Shown here: piece after piece, positions 1-7,269 of the stretch
Numbering within the stretch: the stretch's first letter is position 1
How the letters are laid out: each line of letters opens with the position of its first letter
Origin: Sulfuricurvum sp.
GTDB taxonomy: Bacteria; Campylobacterota; Campylobacteria; Campylobacterales; Sulfurimonadaceae
Direction: 5' to 3'
Assembly: GCA_030696775.1 (NCBI GenBank)
Contig: JAUYRN010000023.1
Span: forward strand, 1-51,992
Length of the DNA stretch: 51,992 nt
Translations under genes and position numbers: made by a program
The notes under the pieces: generated by a model
What the model was told of the DNA's origin: nothing
Database searches by the model: none
What the model saw: only the letters and a program-made list of their open reading frames with translations

Positions 1-166
1 GTACAACATCCGGAGAATACTCTATCAGTGAATGTTCCAGATTCTTCACTGTCCCTGAAATAAAAGAAAGCTGATAACCATAGCAATCAAGAGACTGCTG
101 GAACGATGAAATCTCTGTTTCGTCGTTCCCTAGTATAAGAACGTTCGTGATGCTTAAAATATCCAT
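1..166 (-). CDS. Response-regulator receiver-domain protein, N-terminal fragment
   Basis: This is a leftward reading frame that starts with ATG at 164-166 and runs off the window start, so only 55 residues are visible. The residues show the opening of a CheY-like receiver fold: a hydrophobic first strand (NVLILG), an acidic pair in NDE where the phosphoacceptor pocket acids normally sit, an amphipathic helix, and a strand ending in SPDVV just before the expected phospho-aspartate, which lies outside the window. It is divergent from the TetR gene. Its probable -10 box, TATAAT read leftward at 215-210, abuts the palindromic operator at 215-232, so it may belong to the same regulon. The output domain, and hence the function, cannot be seen. 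Confidence 0.65.
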   Translation of the reverse strand, partial: MDILSITNVLILGNDETEISSFQQSLDCYGYQLSFISGTVKNLEHSLIEYSPDVV

Positions 167-214
167 ACTGCTGTAACCTTGAAAAATGTATTACTAAATC
201 TGATATGAAATTAT

Positions 215-232
215 AATGAATGATCATTCATT
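215..232. promoter_or_regulatory. Palindromic operator, site 1 (divergent tetR / receiver-gene region)
   Basis: The 18-bp perfect palindrome AATGAATGATCATTCATT lies between the leftward receiver gene and tetR. The overlapping ATTATAAT at 210-217 gives a TATAAT box on both strands, so a bound protein would block either promoter. The same core recurs upstream of hydA and of the nickel permease gene. Placement beside a TetR gene, two-fold symmetry and overlap with -10 boxes fit a TetR-type operator. That the neighbouring TetR is the binder is inferred. A second possible tetR -10 box (TAGAAT) lies at 312-317. Confidence 0.75.
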
Positions 233-381
233 TGTCAATGAATCAACCCTATTTATTAGGATTAAATGCGTTTAATTTCATTTTAACGATTATTTTTTAA
301 GAGTAGCAGTATAGAATGTTGTAATGATTTGAAGTGAATATGTGTTCACTCAAAAAGTGATAAATATGTGATAGAAAGCAG

Positions 382-1005
382 ATGCTGAAAATGAAAAATA
401 TTCCAGAAAAACCCGCCACGACAAAAAAAGAAGATCGTAAAACATCCATAATGCAAACCGCATTAAAGCTTTTCTCCACAGAAGGGTTTTATACGACAAC
501 GATGCCCTCTATTGCTAAAACATTAGGGATGAGTGTTGGAAATTTTTATAATTATTTTGCTTCAAAAGATCAGCTGGCAAAAGAGTTAATGCTGTATATC
601 TCAACGGTTTTAGGTGATAAGCTACGAGAAATCAACATGACGGACGTATCGGTAAAAGAAAAAGTCACGATGATTGTCCACATGTATTTCAGTATCGCAC
701 GCGAGCGTCCTGAGCTCATCGAATACTTTTTACGTGTTTTTCTTTCCAATCGTGAAATATTTACGAAAGAGTGTACCGGAATGGTATGCGTCTCCGGTTT
801 TGTAACAGAATTGATGCTCTTTTTCGATGAGGGGGTGCAAAGCGGAGAGTTAAAAGATCAAGATTTCTTTAGCGCCTTGGGTCTTTTTATGGGTTATTTG
901 GGAGGAATGGTGTTTTTAAATGGAGAAGAGGTTCTTACGAAACCATTGAATGAATACGAAACCGCTATAGCAGAGAACATCTACAATGCTCTGCGAAAAC
1001 AATGA
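382..1005 (+). CDS. TetR/AcrR-family transcriptional regulator
   Basis: The product has 207 residues, a normal length for the family. Residues about 22-70 form the TetR helix-turn-helix domain: a helix ending in LFSTEGF, the TTMPSIAKTLGMSVGNFYNY recognition unit, then FASKDQL. The rest is a helical ligand and dimerisation domain of unknown specificity. The stop overlaps the start of the hydrogenase small-subunit gene by 4 nt (ATGA), so the regulator is translationally coupled to that hydrogenase. A perfect palindrome lies upstream at 215-232 and near-copies lie before hydA and the nickel permease gene, so it probably represses the hydrogenase regulon and its own region. A second in-frame ATG at 391 is an alternative start, and neither has a strong ribosome-binding site. 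The inducer is unknown. Confidence 0.85.
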   Translation: MLKMKNIPEKPATTKKEDRKTSIMQTALKLFSTEGFYTTTMPSIAKTLGMSVGNFYNYFASKDQLAKELMLYISTVLGDKLREINMTDVSVKEKVTMIVHMYFSIARERPELIEYFLRVFLSNREIFTKECTGMVCVSGFVTELMLFFDEGVQSGELKDQDFFSALGLFMGYLGGMVFLNGEEVLTKPLNEYETAIAENIYNALRKQ

Positions 1006-1886
1006 AACCACGCTTAAAAGTTTTATGGCTCCAAGGGGTGACCTGTAACGGTAACACCCACTCTTTTCTAAATTATCCTCATCTCTCTTACGTCTTAGAA
1101 ACCTTTGAATTTCTCTACCATTCTCTTTTGCCTTCTACCTATACGCTCGAAGAGATTTCGACCTGTGTGCATGAATGTGATATTCTCATTTTTGAGGGAG
1201 CGTATGACCCTCGTATGGAGCGTGTCGGAACGAGTTTGGAAACATTGGTTAGTTATTATGGCAGCCATGCAAAGTATGTGATAGCAGCGGGGAGTTGTGC
1301 GAGTTTCGGGGGAATGTTTAAGCACAGCGATCCAGAACATATTACGGGACTTGGATTTGATGAAAAAGAGCCAAAAGGTCCTCTCGCCAGCAGTCCAAAG
1401 CTGATTAATCTCTCAGGCTGTCCGATTCATCCGGAGTGGATGGGATATACCCTTCGTATGATTGCCGATAACAAACCCATAGCAGTAGATGAGTTGCGTC
1501 GTCCTAAAGAGCTTTATTCCTATTTGGCGCATCATGGGTGTACCCGAAATGAATATTTTGAGTGGAAGGTCGATTCGGATCATTTTGGTACCAAAGAAGG
1601 ATGTTTGTTTTATAAGCAAGGGTGTCGTGGTCCGATGACGCATGCATCGTGCAATAAAATATTATGGAATGATGTGAGTTCTAAAACACGAGTTGGGACT
1701 CCATGTTTTGGATGCACGGAGCCTGATTTTCCGCGAATCAATATGTTTGAGACTAAAACCAACATGTCGATTCCTCAGGATGTTCCGGTGGGAATTTCCA
1801 AACGAAGTTATTTAACCATGGCGGGTATCGCAAAATCGTTTCACATACCGCGCTTAGAGAAGAGGCTGATCGATGATGACGCGTAA
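1002..1886 (+). CDS. Group-2-like soluble [NiFe] hydrogenase small subunit
   Basis: This 294-residue electron-transfer subunit starts directly with the flavodoxin-like domain and has no Tat signal, so the enzyme should be cytoplasmic. Cluster ligands can be followed: proximal C15, C99 (GSCASFGG) and C140 (SGCPIHPEW); distal H177, C180, C201 and C208; medial C217, C235 and C238. The fourth proximal ligand, normally cysteine in CxGC, is asparagine N18 in TCNGNTHS. The start overlaps tetR by 4 nt and the stop overlaps the large-subunit gene by 14 nt. The family includes H2 sensors (HupU/HoxB type) and cytoplasmic uptake enzymes. Coupling to a regulator favours sensing, but the N-terminal motif is unlike the CGGC motif I associate with HupU, so the subgroup stays open. 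Confidence 0.85.
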   Translation: MKPRLKVLWLQGVTCNGNTHSFLNYPHLSYVLETFEFLYHSLLPSTYTLEEISTCVHECDILIFEGAYDPRMERVGTSLETLVSYYGSHAKYVIAAGSCASFGGMFKHSDPEHITGLGFDEKEPKGPLASSPKLINLSGCPIHPEWMGYTLRMIADNKPIAVDELRRPKELYSYLAHHGCTRNEYFEWKVDSDHFGTKEGCLFYKQGCRGPMTHASCNKILWNDVSSKTRVGTPCFGCTEPDFPRINMFETKTNMSIPQDVPVGISKRSYLTMAGIAKSFHIPRLEKRLIDDDA

Positions 1887-3180
1887 ATGGATTGAACGGA
1901 TCGAAGGAGAAGCTTCGATTGGATTTGAATTTGAAGAAAATAAAGTCTCTTTTTCCAGCATTACTTTTCCCCATTTTCGAGGAATGGAGGCGATTTTACA
2001 GTCAAAACCTGCCATGGATGCATTGGTTATTACTCCTCGTGTCTGTGGGATATGCGGTCATTCGCATTTGTTTGCTGCTGTTAGGGCGATCGAATCGGTC
2101 TATGCCAACAGCGGTTTTCCTCTCGAAATTTCCCCTAAAGCCCAAATCTTGCGAGAACTGACTCTCTCATTAGAGTTGATACAAAATCACTTTAAATGGC
2201 TCTATATGGTCATTTATCCAGAATTATCTCATTTACTTCAACGTCCTATCGCTGATTCGTGTCGTCTTAAAGGAGCGTATGCGGCATCCCTTGCGACCAA
2301 AATACTCGCTATTTTTGCCGGGCAATGGCCTCATTCCTCGTACATGATACCAGGCGGCGTGACGTGTGATCCAACCTATGTCGATACCGTACGTGCAATG
2401 GGAATACTGGATGAGTTGATGCGATGGTTTGAAAAAGAGGTGACCGGTATTTCAATGGAGGAGTATCTTAGTATCTCTTCCGCTAAAGATCTTTCACATG
2501 TGAGCGGAGATATGCGAGACATTGATAAAATGCTTCGTACGGCCAAGATGCATAAACAAGGGTTTTCATATGATCGCTATATGGTGTTAGGAAATCATGG
2601 ATTTTCGAATCCTGCAAAGTATATGCATCGACGGATGGCAAAAGTAAATCCTCAATTGGTCATGTTGGAAGATCCTTATACGGTGAATGAAAAAACCTAC
2701 GCTAAAAATGCTCTCTATCAAAATAACGCCTTTGAAACCGGTCCATTAGCGCGTGCCGTTACCAATGGTGTCCCTTTCATCAAGTACCTGCACCGGTATT
2801 TCCGCGACAGTACCTATACTCGTACTATGGCTAGAAGTTACGAAACAGCACTGCTTTTGAATCATTGTAAAATGCTTTTGAACTCGATAAAGATAGATGA
2901 ACCATCGTTTATCGAGCCGCTTAAAAAAATCACATCTTTGAGTGGAGAGGGCGTGGGCATTGTCGAAGCACCAAGAGGTCCACTGATCCATAAAGTGACG
3001 CTAAACAAGGGGATAATCGATCACTACACGTTGATAACCCCGACACAGTGGAATCTTGCATGCGGTTCCCCTCAAACCCCAGGACCTGCTCAAAAAGCGA
3101 TGATAGGAGCAGATTCTATCGAGACGGCGACGTTCACTTTTCGATCTTTTGATGTCTGTTCGGTGTGTACGACGCATTAA
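1873..3180 (+). CDS. Group-2-like [NiFe] hydrogenase large subunit lacking a C-terminal extension
   Basis: This is the 435-residue catalytic subunit. The nickel ligands are present: C58 and C61 in RVCGICGHSH, C429 and C432 in DVCSVCTTH. The reading frame stops immediately after H435, the residue where most large subunits are cut by a maturation protease, so this subunit would need no proteolytic step. A missing extension is a known trait of H2-sensing HupV/HoxC subunits. The usual DPC is DVC here. The gene overlaps the small-subunit gene by 14 nt, and an ATG one codon later is equally possible. With the TetR gene it forms a three-gene operon, followed by a stem-loop and then hydABC. Confidence 0.87.
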   Translation: MMTRKWIERIEGEASIGFEFEENKVSFSSITFPHFRGMEAILQSKPAMDALVITPRVCGICGHSHLFAAVRAIESVYANSGFPLEISPKAQILRELTLSLELIQNHFKWLYMVIYPELSHLLQRPIADSCRLKGAYAASLATKILAIFAGQWPHSSYMIPGGVTCDPTYVDTVRAMGILDELMRWFEKEVTGISMEEYLSISSAKDLSHVSGDMRDIDKMLRTAKMHKQGFSYDRYMVLGNHGFSNPAKYMHRRMAKVNPQLVMLEDPYTVNEKTYAKNALYQNNAFETGPLARAVTNGVPFIKYLHRYFRDSTYTRTMARSYETALLLNHCKMLLNSIKIDEPSFIEPLKKITSLSGEGVGIVEAPRGPLIHKVTLNKGIIDHYTLITPTQWNLACGSPQTPGPAQKAMIGADSIETATFTFRSFDVCSVCTTH

Positions 3181-3189
3181 AAAAAAGTT

Positions 3190-3232
3190 GACTAAGTTAA
3201 AAGAAATACTTATGTGTATTTTTGACTTAGTC
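3190..3232 (+). terminator. Stem-loop after the tetR-hydrogenase operon
   Basis: GACTAAGT at 3190-3197 can pair with ACTTAGTC at 3225-3232, and the stem extends imperfectly through A/T-rich flanks. It lies 9 nt after the large-subunit stop and well before the hydA promoter region. It may end or attenuate transcription between the two operons. It is not GC-rich, and a T-run follows only about 20 nt later, so it is not a classic intrinsic terminator on the + strand. Confidence 0.35.
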
Positions 3233-3293
3233 CGTCTGTAATTGCCTGTTTTTTATTGTAAATAATATTCGTTTAAGTTATTTCGCCGTACTA

Positions 3294-3311
3294 TATGAAT
3301 GATTATTCATT
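3294..3311. promoter_or_regulatory. Palindromic operator, site 2 (hydABC promoter)
   Basis: TATGAATGATTATTCATT matches the perfect palindrome at 215-232 at 16 of 18 positions and lies 18 nt before the hydA start codon. A -10-like TACTAT at 3289-3294 ends where the site begins, so the palindrome covers the expected transcription start. This fits steric repression of hydABC by the TetR regulator. The binder is inferred from the shared motif. Confidence 0.72.
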
Positions 3312-3329
3312 AATAAGGGGGAAAGGATT

Positions 3330-4568
3330 ATGTCCGATAGAGTAGAAGCGGTTAAAAAACTGTTTACGTCGAAAAGCTCACGTATTGAAACGAACAAAGG
3401 CGATACTTATTATCAGGAGTTGTTTGTTAGATGTGAGGCACGTTTGAACGAATTACGTGCGAATACACCTGCTAATAGACTTGATTTTTCGGATCTTTTA
3501 GAAGAGAACGGAATTGATAGACGAGAATTTATGAAATGGGCGAGTGCAACGACGGCAATGCTGATGCTTCCTCCTATGTTTACCCCTCTTGTTGCAGATG
3601 CTGCAGTGATGATGAATCGTGCACCGGTTATTTGGCTTGAACTTCAAGACTGTGCGGGTAACTCTGAAGCGCTTTTACGTGCAGATGGACCAAAAATCGA
3701 TGAGATCGTACTTGATATCATCTCACTCGAATACCACGAGACATTGCAGGCAGCATCAGGCCATCAAGCTGAAAAACAGCTAGAAGAAGCGATGGAACAC
3801 TTCAAGGGACAATATCTTTTATTCGTAGAAGGTGCTATACCTATGGGGATGGACGGTCAATACGGAACCATCGGCGCAAGCGGTGAAACATTCCATGACC
3901 ATTTAGTTCGTTGTGCTGCTAATGCTGCTGCAGTTGTTGCTGTTGGTAGCTGTGCTACTTTCGGCGGTATTCCTGCTGCTTCTCCAAATCCTACGGGTGC
4001 AGTTGGAGTTATGGATGTTATTAAAAATAAACCACTTATTAACATCCCTGCATGTCCTGCCAATCCTGCCAATATGGTCGGAGTAATTTTACATTATCTT
4101 TTGACTGGACAGGTTCCTGAACTTGATTCTCTTCTTCGTCCTAAGTTTGCATTTGGATACCGTATCCATGACAACTGTGAACGCCGTGCTCACTTCGACG
4201 CGGGTGAATACGTAGAAGAGTGGGGCGATACTGGAGCTCAAAATAATTTCTGTCTTTACAAAATGGGATGTAAAGGTCCTATGACCTTTAACAACTGTTC
4301 CATCGTTCGTTATAACGAAGCGGTCAACTGGCCAATCGGAGTAGGACGTGGTTGTATCGGTTGTTCAGAGCCCGATTTTTGGGACAAATACGCATACGAG
4401 CGCCCTATGGCCAATGCGAAAATCAAAGCACCTACCGGTGGTGTTGAAAAAACCGTTGACGAATTTGGTTTGGGCATGTTAACTGCAGCTGGAATCGGTA
4501 TTGCGATCCATGCAGCAGCAAGCGCCGTAGCCGGTAAACGAGAAAAATCAGGAGAGAGCCATGAGTAA
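3330..4568 (+). CDS. hydA: Periplasmic uptake [NiFe] hydrogenase small subunit HydA
   Basis: The product has 412 residues. A Tat signal (DRREFMKWASATTAMLMLPP, RR at 64-65) directs folded export, preceded by an unusually long N-terminal stretch of about 60 residues. After cleavage near residue 90 the Fe-S subunit begins. The proximal-cluster motif reads DCAGNSE (C108, N111), again with asparagine where CxGC has its second cysteine. Later motifs GSCATFGG, GCKGPMTFNNC and GCIGCSEPDFW are normal. A hydrophobic C-terminal segment (LGMLTAAGIGIAIHAAASAV) anchors the enzyme. An AAGGA ribosome-binding site precedes the ATG. It overlaps hydB by 8 nt. This is the electron-transfer subunit of the Wolinella/Helicobacter-type quinone-reducing hydrogenase. 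Confidence 0.93.
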   Translation: MSDRVEAVKKLFTSKSSRIETNKGDTYYQELFVRCEARLNELRANTPANRLDFSDLLEENGIDRREFMKWASATTAMLMLPPMFTPLVADAAVMMNRAPVIWLELQDCAGNSEALLRADGPKIDEIVLDIISLEYHETLQAASGHQAEKQLEEAMEHFKGQYLLFVEGAIPMGMDGQYGTIGASGETFHDHLVRCAANAAAVVAVGSCATFGGIPAASPNPTGAVGVMDVIKNKPLINIPACPANPANMVGVILHYLLTGQVPELDSLLRPKFAFGYRIHDNCERRAHFDAGEYVEEWGDTGAQNNFCLYKMGCKGPMTFNNCSIVRYNEAVNWPIGVGRGCIGCSEPDFWDKYAYERPMANAKIKAPTGGVEKTVDEFGLGMLTAAGIGIAIHAAASAVAGKREKSGESHE

Positions 4569-6336
4569 GCATATTGTAGTTGACCCTATTACACGTATCG
4601 AAGGGCATTTGCGTATTGAAGCAGTTATTGATGATAATAATACGATCGTAGATGCGTACAGCTCTTCGACGATGTTTCGCGGAATTGAGACCATTTTACA
4701 AGGGCGTGATCCACGTGACTGCGGATTATTGGCAATGCGTATTTGTGGTGTTTGTACAGGTACACACTATCAGCGTTCAATCGAAGCTGTAGAAGATGCG
4801 TTCAAAATCACCATCCCTAAAAATGCACGTCTTGTACGGAATTTGATTCAAGGTGCATTGTATCTTCATGACCACGTGGTTCACTTTTATCACCTTCATG
4901 CGCTTGATTTCGTAGATGTTGTTTCTGCTCTTTCAGCGGATCCTGTGAAAACTGCGGCAGAAGCTCGTAAATGGGCTGCTGTTTCAGGTGAATCACCTTT
5001 TACTGATGGTGAAAGCGAATTTAAAGCGATCCAAGATCGTGTTGCTAAATTTGTAAAACAAGGTCGTTTGGGAATTTTCGGAAATGGATACTGGGGCAAT
5101 CCTCACTATAAATTGACTCCGGAACAAAACCTTATTGGTGTTGCTCACTATTTGCAAGCGTTGGACATTCAACGTAATATGGCAAAAATGCAGGCAATCT
5201 TAGGCGGTAAAAACCCGCATCCACAAAGTATCGTTGTTGGTGGTGTAACGTGTGTTCAGGATATCCAAAATCCTGCACGTCTTGCACTCTTCAAATCATT
5301 GCTTTTAGAGGCGCGTAAATTTATCAAGCAAGCTTATCTTCCAGATGTCTATATGGCAGGAACTATGTATGCTGGTGAAGCTACCGATTCTAAAGCAACC
5401 TTTACTGAGCTTATGGCTGGCAAAGGTGTCGGCGGAACAGGCGGCGGATTGCTCAACTATATGAGTTACGGTGATTTCCGTCTCGATGATACAGGTTTTT
5501 ACAAATCAGCACTTCTCTTCCCAAGCGGAGTTGTTTATGGTGGAGATATCAGCAAAGTAGCAGATATTGATCCGGATAAAATTGCTGAAGACGTTACTCA
5601 CGCATGGTACAAAGGGGATAAACCTCTCCATCCGTATGAGGGACAAACGATTCCTGAATATACAGGGCTTGATAAACGTGAAGACGGAATCGCTTATCTT
5701 AAAACAAAAGAAAAATACAGCTGGATTAAATCTCCGATCTACAATGACACTCGTGTTGAAGTAGGACCGTTGGCACGTATGGTTATCGGTGTTGCACGTA
5801 AAGATGCACGTATTAGTAAATATGTGACTCAGTTTTTAGAGCGCGGAAATTTACCGATTGCAGTGTTGTTTAGTACAGTCGGGCGTACTGCTGCGCGTGC
5901 TATTGAAACTGAATTGATGGCAGATGTAATGGTTGATTGGATCGACGAACTTGCTAAAAATGTTGCATCTGGTGATAAAAGCACATGGACTGAGTTTGAC
6001 TTTGATGCCGTAAGTGTTAGTACTAAAGGTCGCGGTATGGCGGAAGCTCCTCGTGGCGCACTGGGTCACTGGGTTCGTATTGAAAATGGAAAAGTAGCCA
6101 ACTACCAAGCTGTCGTCCCATCAACATGGAACGCCGCTCCGCGTGATCACAAAGGGCGTTTAGGTGCGTATGAAGCAAGTTTGATCGGAACCAAAGTTGC
6201 CAATCCAGAGCAGCCTCTTGAGATTATTCGAACCATTCACAGTTTTGACCCTTGTATTGCTTGTGCCGTACACGTTGTCGATACCAAAGGTAAAGAGCTT
6301 GCTGTTTACAAAGTAGATACTGTTTGCAGTATTTAA
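4561..6336 (+). CDS. hydB: Periplasmic uptake [NiFe] hydrogenase large subunit HydB
   Basis: This 591-residue catalytic subunit oxidises H2 at the NiFe(CN)2CO site. Nickel ligands are C62 and C65 in RICGVCTGTH, and C565 and C568 in DPCIACAVH. Twenty residues follow H571 and should be removed by a maturation protease, in contrast to the large subunit at 1873-3180. It has no signal peptide of its own and is expected to be exported with HydA through Tat. A good AGGAGA ribosome-binding site lies inside the end of hydA, and the two genes overlap by 8 nt. It is followed by repeat R1 and then hydC. Confidence 0.96.
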   Translation: MSKHIVVDPITRIEGHLRIEAVIDDNNTIVDAYSSSTMFRGIETILQGRDPRDCGLLAMRICGVCTGTHYQRSIEAVEDAFKITIPKNARLVRNLIQGALYLHDHVVHFYHLHALDFVDVVSALSADPVKTAAEARKWAAVSGESPFTDGESEFKAIQDRVAKFVKQGRLGIFGNGYWGNPHYKLTPEQNLIGVAHYLQALDIQRNMAKMQAILGGKNPHPQSIVVGGVTCVQDIQNPARLALFKSLLLEARKFIKQAYLPDVYMAGTMYAGEATDSKATFTELMAGKGVGGTGGGLLNYMSYGDFRLDDTGFYKSALLFPSGVVYGGDISKVADIDPDKIAEDVTHAWYKGDKPLHPYEGQTIPEYTGLDKREDGIAYLKTKEKYSWIKSPIYNDTRVEVGPLARMVIGVARKDARISKYVTQFLERGNLPIAVLFSTVGRTAARAIETELMADVMVDWIDELAKNVASGDKSTWTEFDFDAVSVSTKGRGMAEAPRGALGHWVRIENGKVANYQAVVPSTWNAAPRDHKGRLGAYEASLIGTKVANPEQPLEIIRTIHSFDPCIACAVHVVDTKGKELAVYKVDTVCSI

Positions 6337-6355
6337 CTGATGTTACGCACTTTCT

Positions 6356-6433
6356 GGGCAAAGCCCATAAAGTGGCAGGGACAAATGTCCCTACAACCCC
6401 CTAAAGTTACCCGTATCTTTCGAATACGGGAGA
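6356..6433 (+). repeat. Interspersed repeat R1, copy A
   Basis: This 78-nt element between hydB and hydC is repeated in inverted orientation at 13493-13570 with about five mismatches. It contains two hairpins: AGGGACA-AA-TGTCCCT at 6377-6392 and CCCGTAT-7nt-ATACGGG at 6410-6430. It looks like a REP- or MITE-type element. Folded in the transcript, it could set the relative levels of hydAB and hydC. Confidence 0.85.
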
Positions 6434-6446
6434 AAGAGAGAACGCT

Positions 6447-7151
6447 ATGAGTTATAAACAAGTCAAACGTATGACGCCAGCCATGCGTATTATCCATTGG
6501 GTAAATGCGATCTGTATGGTTGGAGCCGTCATCACAGGTCTCTATATTGGGCACCCGTATTATCAAACGTTTATGGCGGATGGTGCGGTCGATAAATATG
6601 TGATGGCGTGGAACCGTTACGGACACTTTATCATTGCGATTATTTTTGATGTAACATCAGTATTGATCGCCTATCTTTATTTTTTCAGTCGTTTTGAGAA
6701 GCCTTATAAGAAGCTCATTCCGAATGCAAAAAATATTACAGAGTTTAAAGCAGTGTTGATCAATCTCTTAACGTTAAATCGTAAAAAAGAGTTTGATTCA
6801 TCTCATGCTGACAGTTTTAATACGGTCTATTTTACAGTTTTTCACCTGCTTCTCGTGTGGATGCTGTTTACGGGTCTACAGCTGTATGTTCATGGATTGG
6901 GATCAGGAATCAGTTCTATTGGATCATGGTGGCCGTGGATGCTTCATCTTGTGACTGACTGGACGATTCCTGTTACAGGCGGAAGTTTGATGGATGTCCG
7001 TATTGCTCACCATATGAGTATGTGGTTTATTGTCTGCTGGGTGGTATTTCATATCTATTACCAAGTATGGAGAACTATTTTCTGGAAAGAGGCGGATATC
7101 GCTATTGTTATCGGCGGATCTAAGTTTGTTAAAGACGATACAGAAAAATAA
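6447..7151 (+). CDS. hydC: Hydrogenase cytochrome b subunit HydC
   Basis: This 234-residue diheme cytochrome b has four predicted membrane helices, at about residues 14-36, 55-78, 125-146 and 182-212. It anchors HydAB to the membrane and passes electrons from H2 to menaquinone. Likely heme-ligand histidines are H17 in IIHWVNAICM, those in YGHFIIAIIF and VFHLLLVWM, and those in the last helix around MWFIVCWVVFHIYYQ. It lies 110 nt after hydB, separated by repeat R1, in the order hydA-hydB-hydC known from Wolinella and Helicobacter. It is followed by a REP-like palindrome. Confidence 0.92.
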   Translation: MSYKQVKRMTPAMRIIHWVNAICMVGAVITGLYIGHPYYQTFMADGAVDKYVMAWNRYGHFIIAIIFDVTSVLIAYLYFFSRFEKPYKKLIPNAKNITEFKAVLINLLTLNRKKEFDSSHADSFNTVYFTVFHLLLVWMLFTGLQLYVHGLGSGISSIGSWWPWMLHLVTDWTIPVTGGSLMDVRIAHHMSMWFIVCWVVFHIYYQVWRTIFWKEADIAIVIGGSKFVKDDTEK

Positions 7152-7164
7152 TAATATTCATTCC

Positions 7165-7190
7165 GTCATTCCCGCGAAAGCGGGTATGAC
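7165..7190. repeat. REP-like palindrome
   Basis: A 26-bp inverted repeat: GTCAT at 7165-7169, CCCG at 7171-7174, loop CGAAAG, CGGG at 7181-7184 and ATGAC at 7186-7190. It resembles the extragenic palindromes of many bacteria built on CCCGCGAAAGCGGG. It lies 13 nt after the hydC stop and may act as a terminator or mRNA 3'-end stabiliser between hydC and hydE. Confidence 0.7.
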
Positions 7191-7240
7191 TAAAACATTA
7201 GCTTTTTTATAATCCTCCGGTGGGAGAGCTATAAAAGAAC

Positions 7241-7246
7241 TATAAT
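7241..7246 (+). promoter_or_regulatory. Probable -10 box for hydE
   Basis: TATAAT lies 23 nt before the hydE ATG, after the REP-like palindrome. No convincing -35 box is seen, as usual for Campylobacterota promoters. It suggests hydE can be transcribed separately from hydABC. No copy of the TGAATGATYATTCA operator is present here. Confidence 0.5.
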
Positions 7247-7269
7247 ATTTTAGTTAACAAAGGGCAGTT

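Noticed and set aside
3190-3232. Stem-loop after the soluble hydrogenase operon as a strong intrinsic terminator.
   Set aside because: The stem is AT-rich and no T-run follows directly on the + strand, so it is listed only at low confidence.
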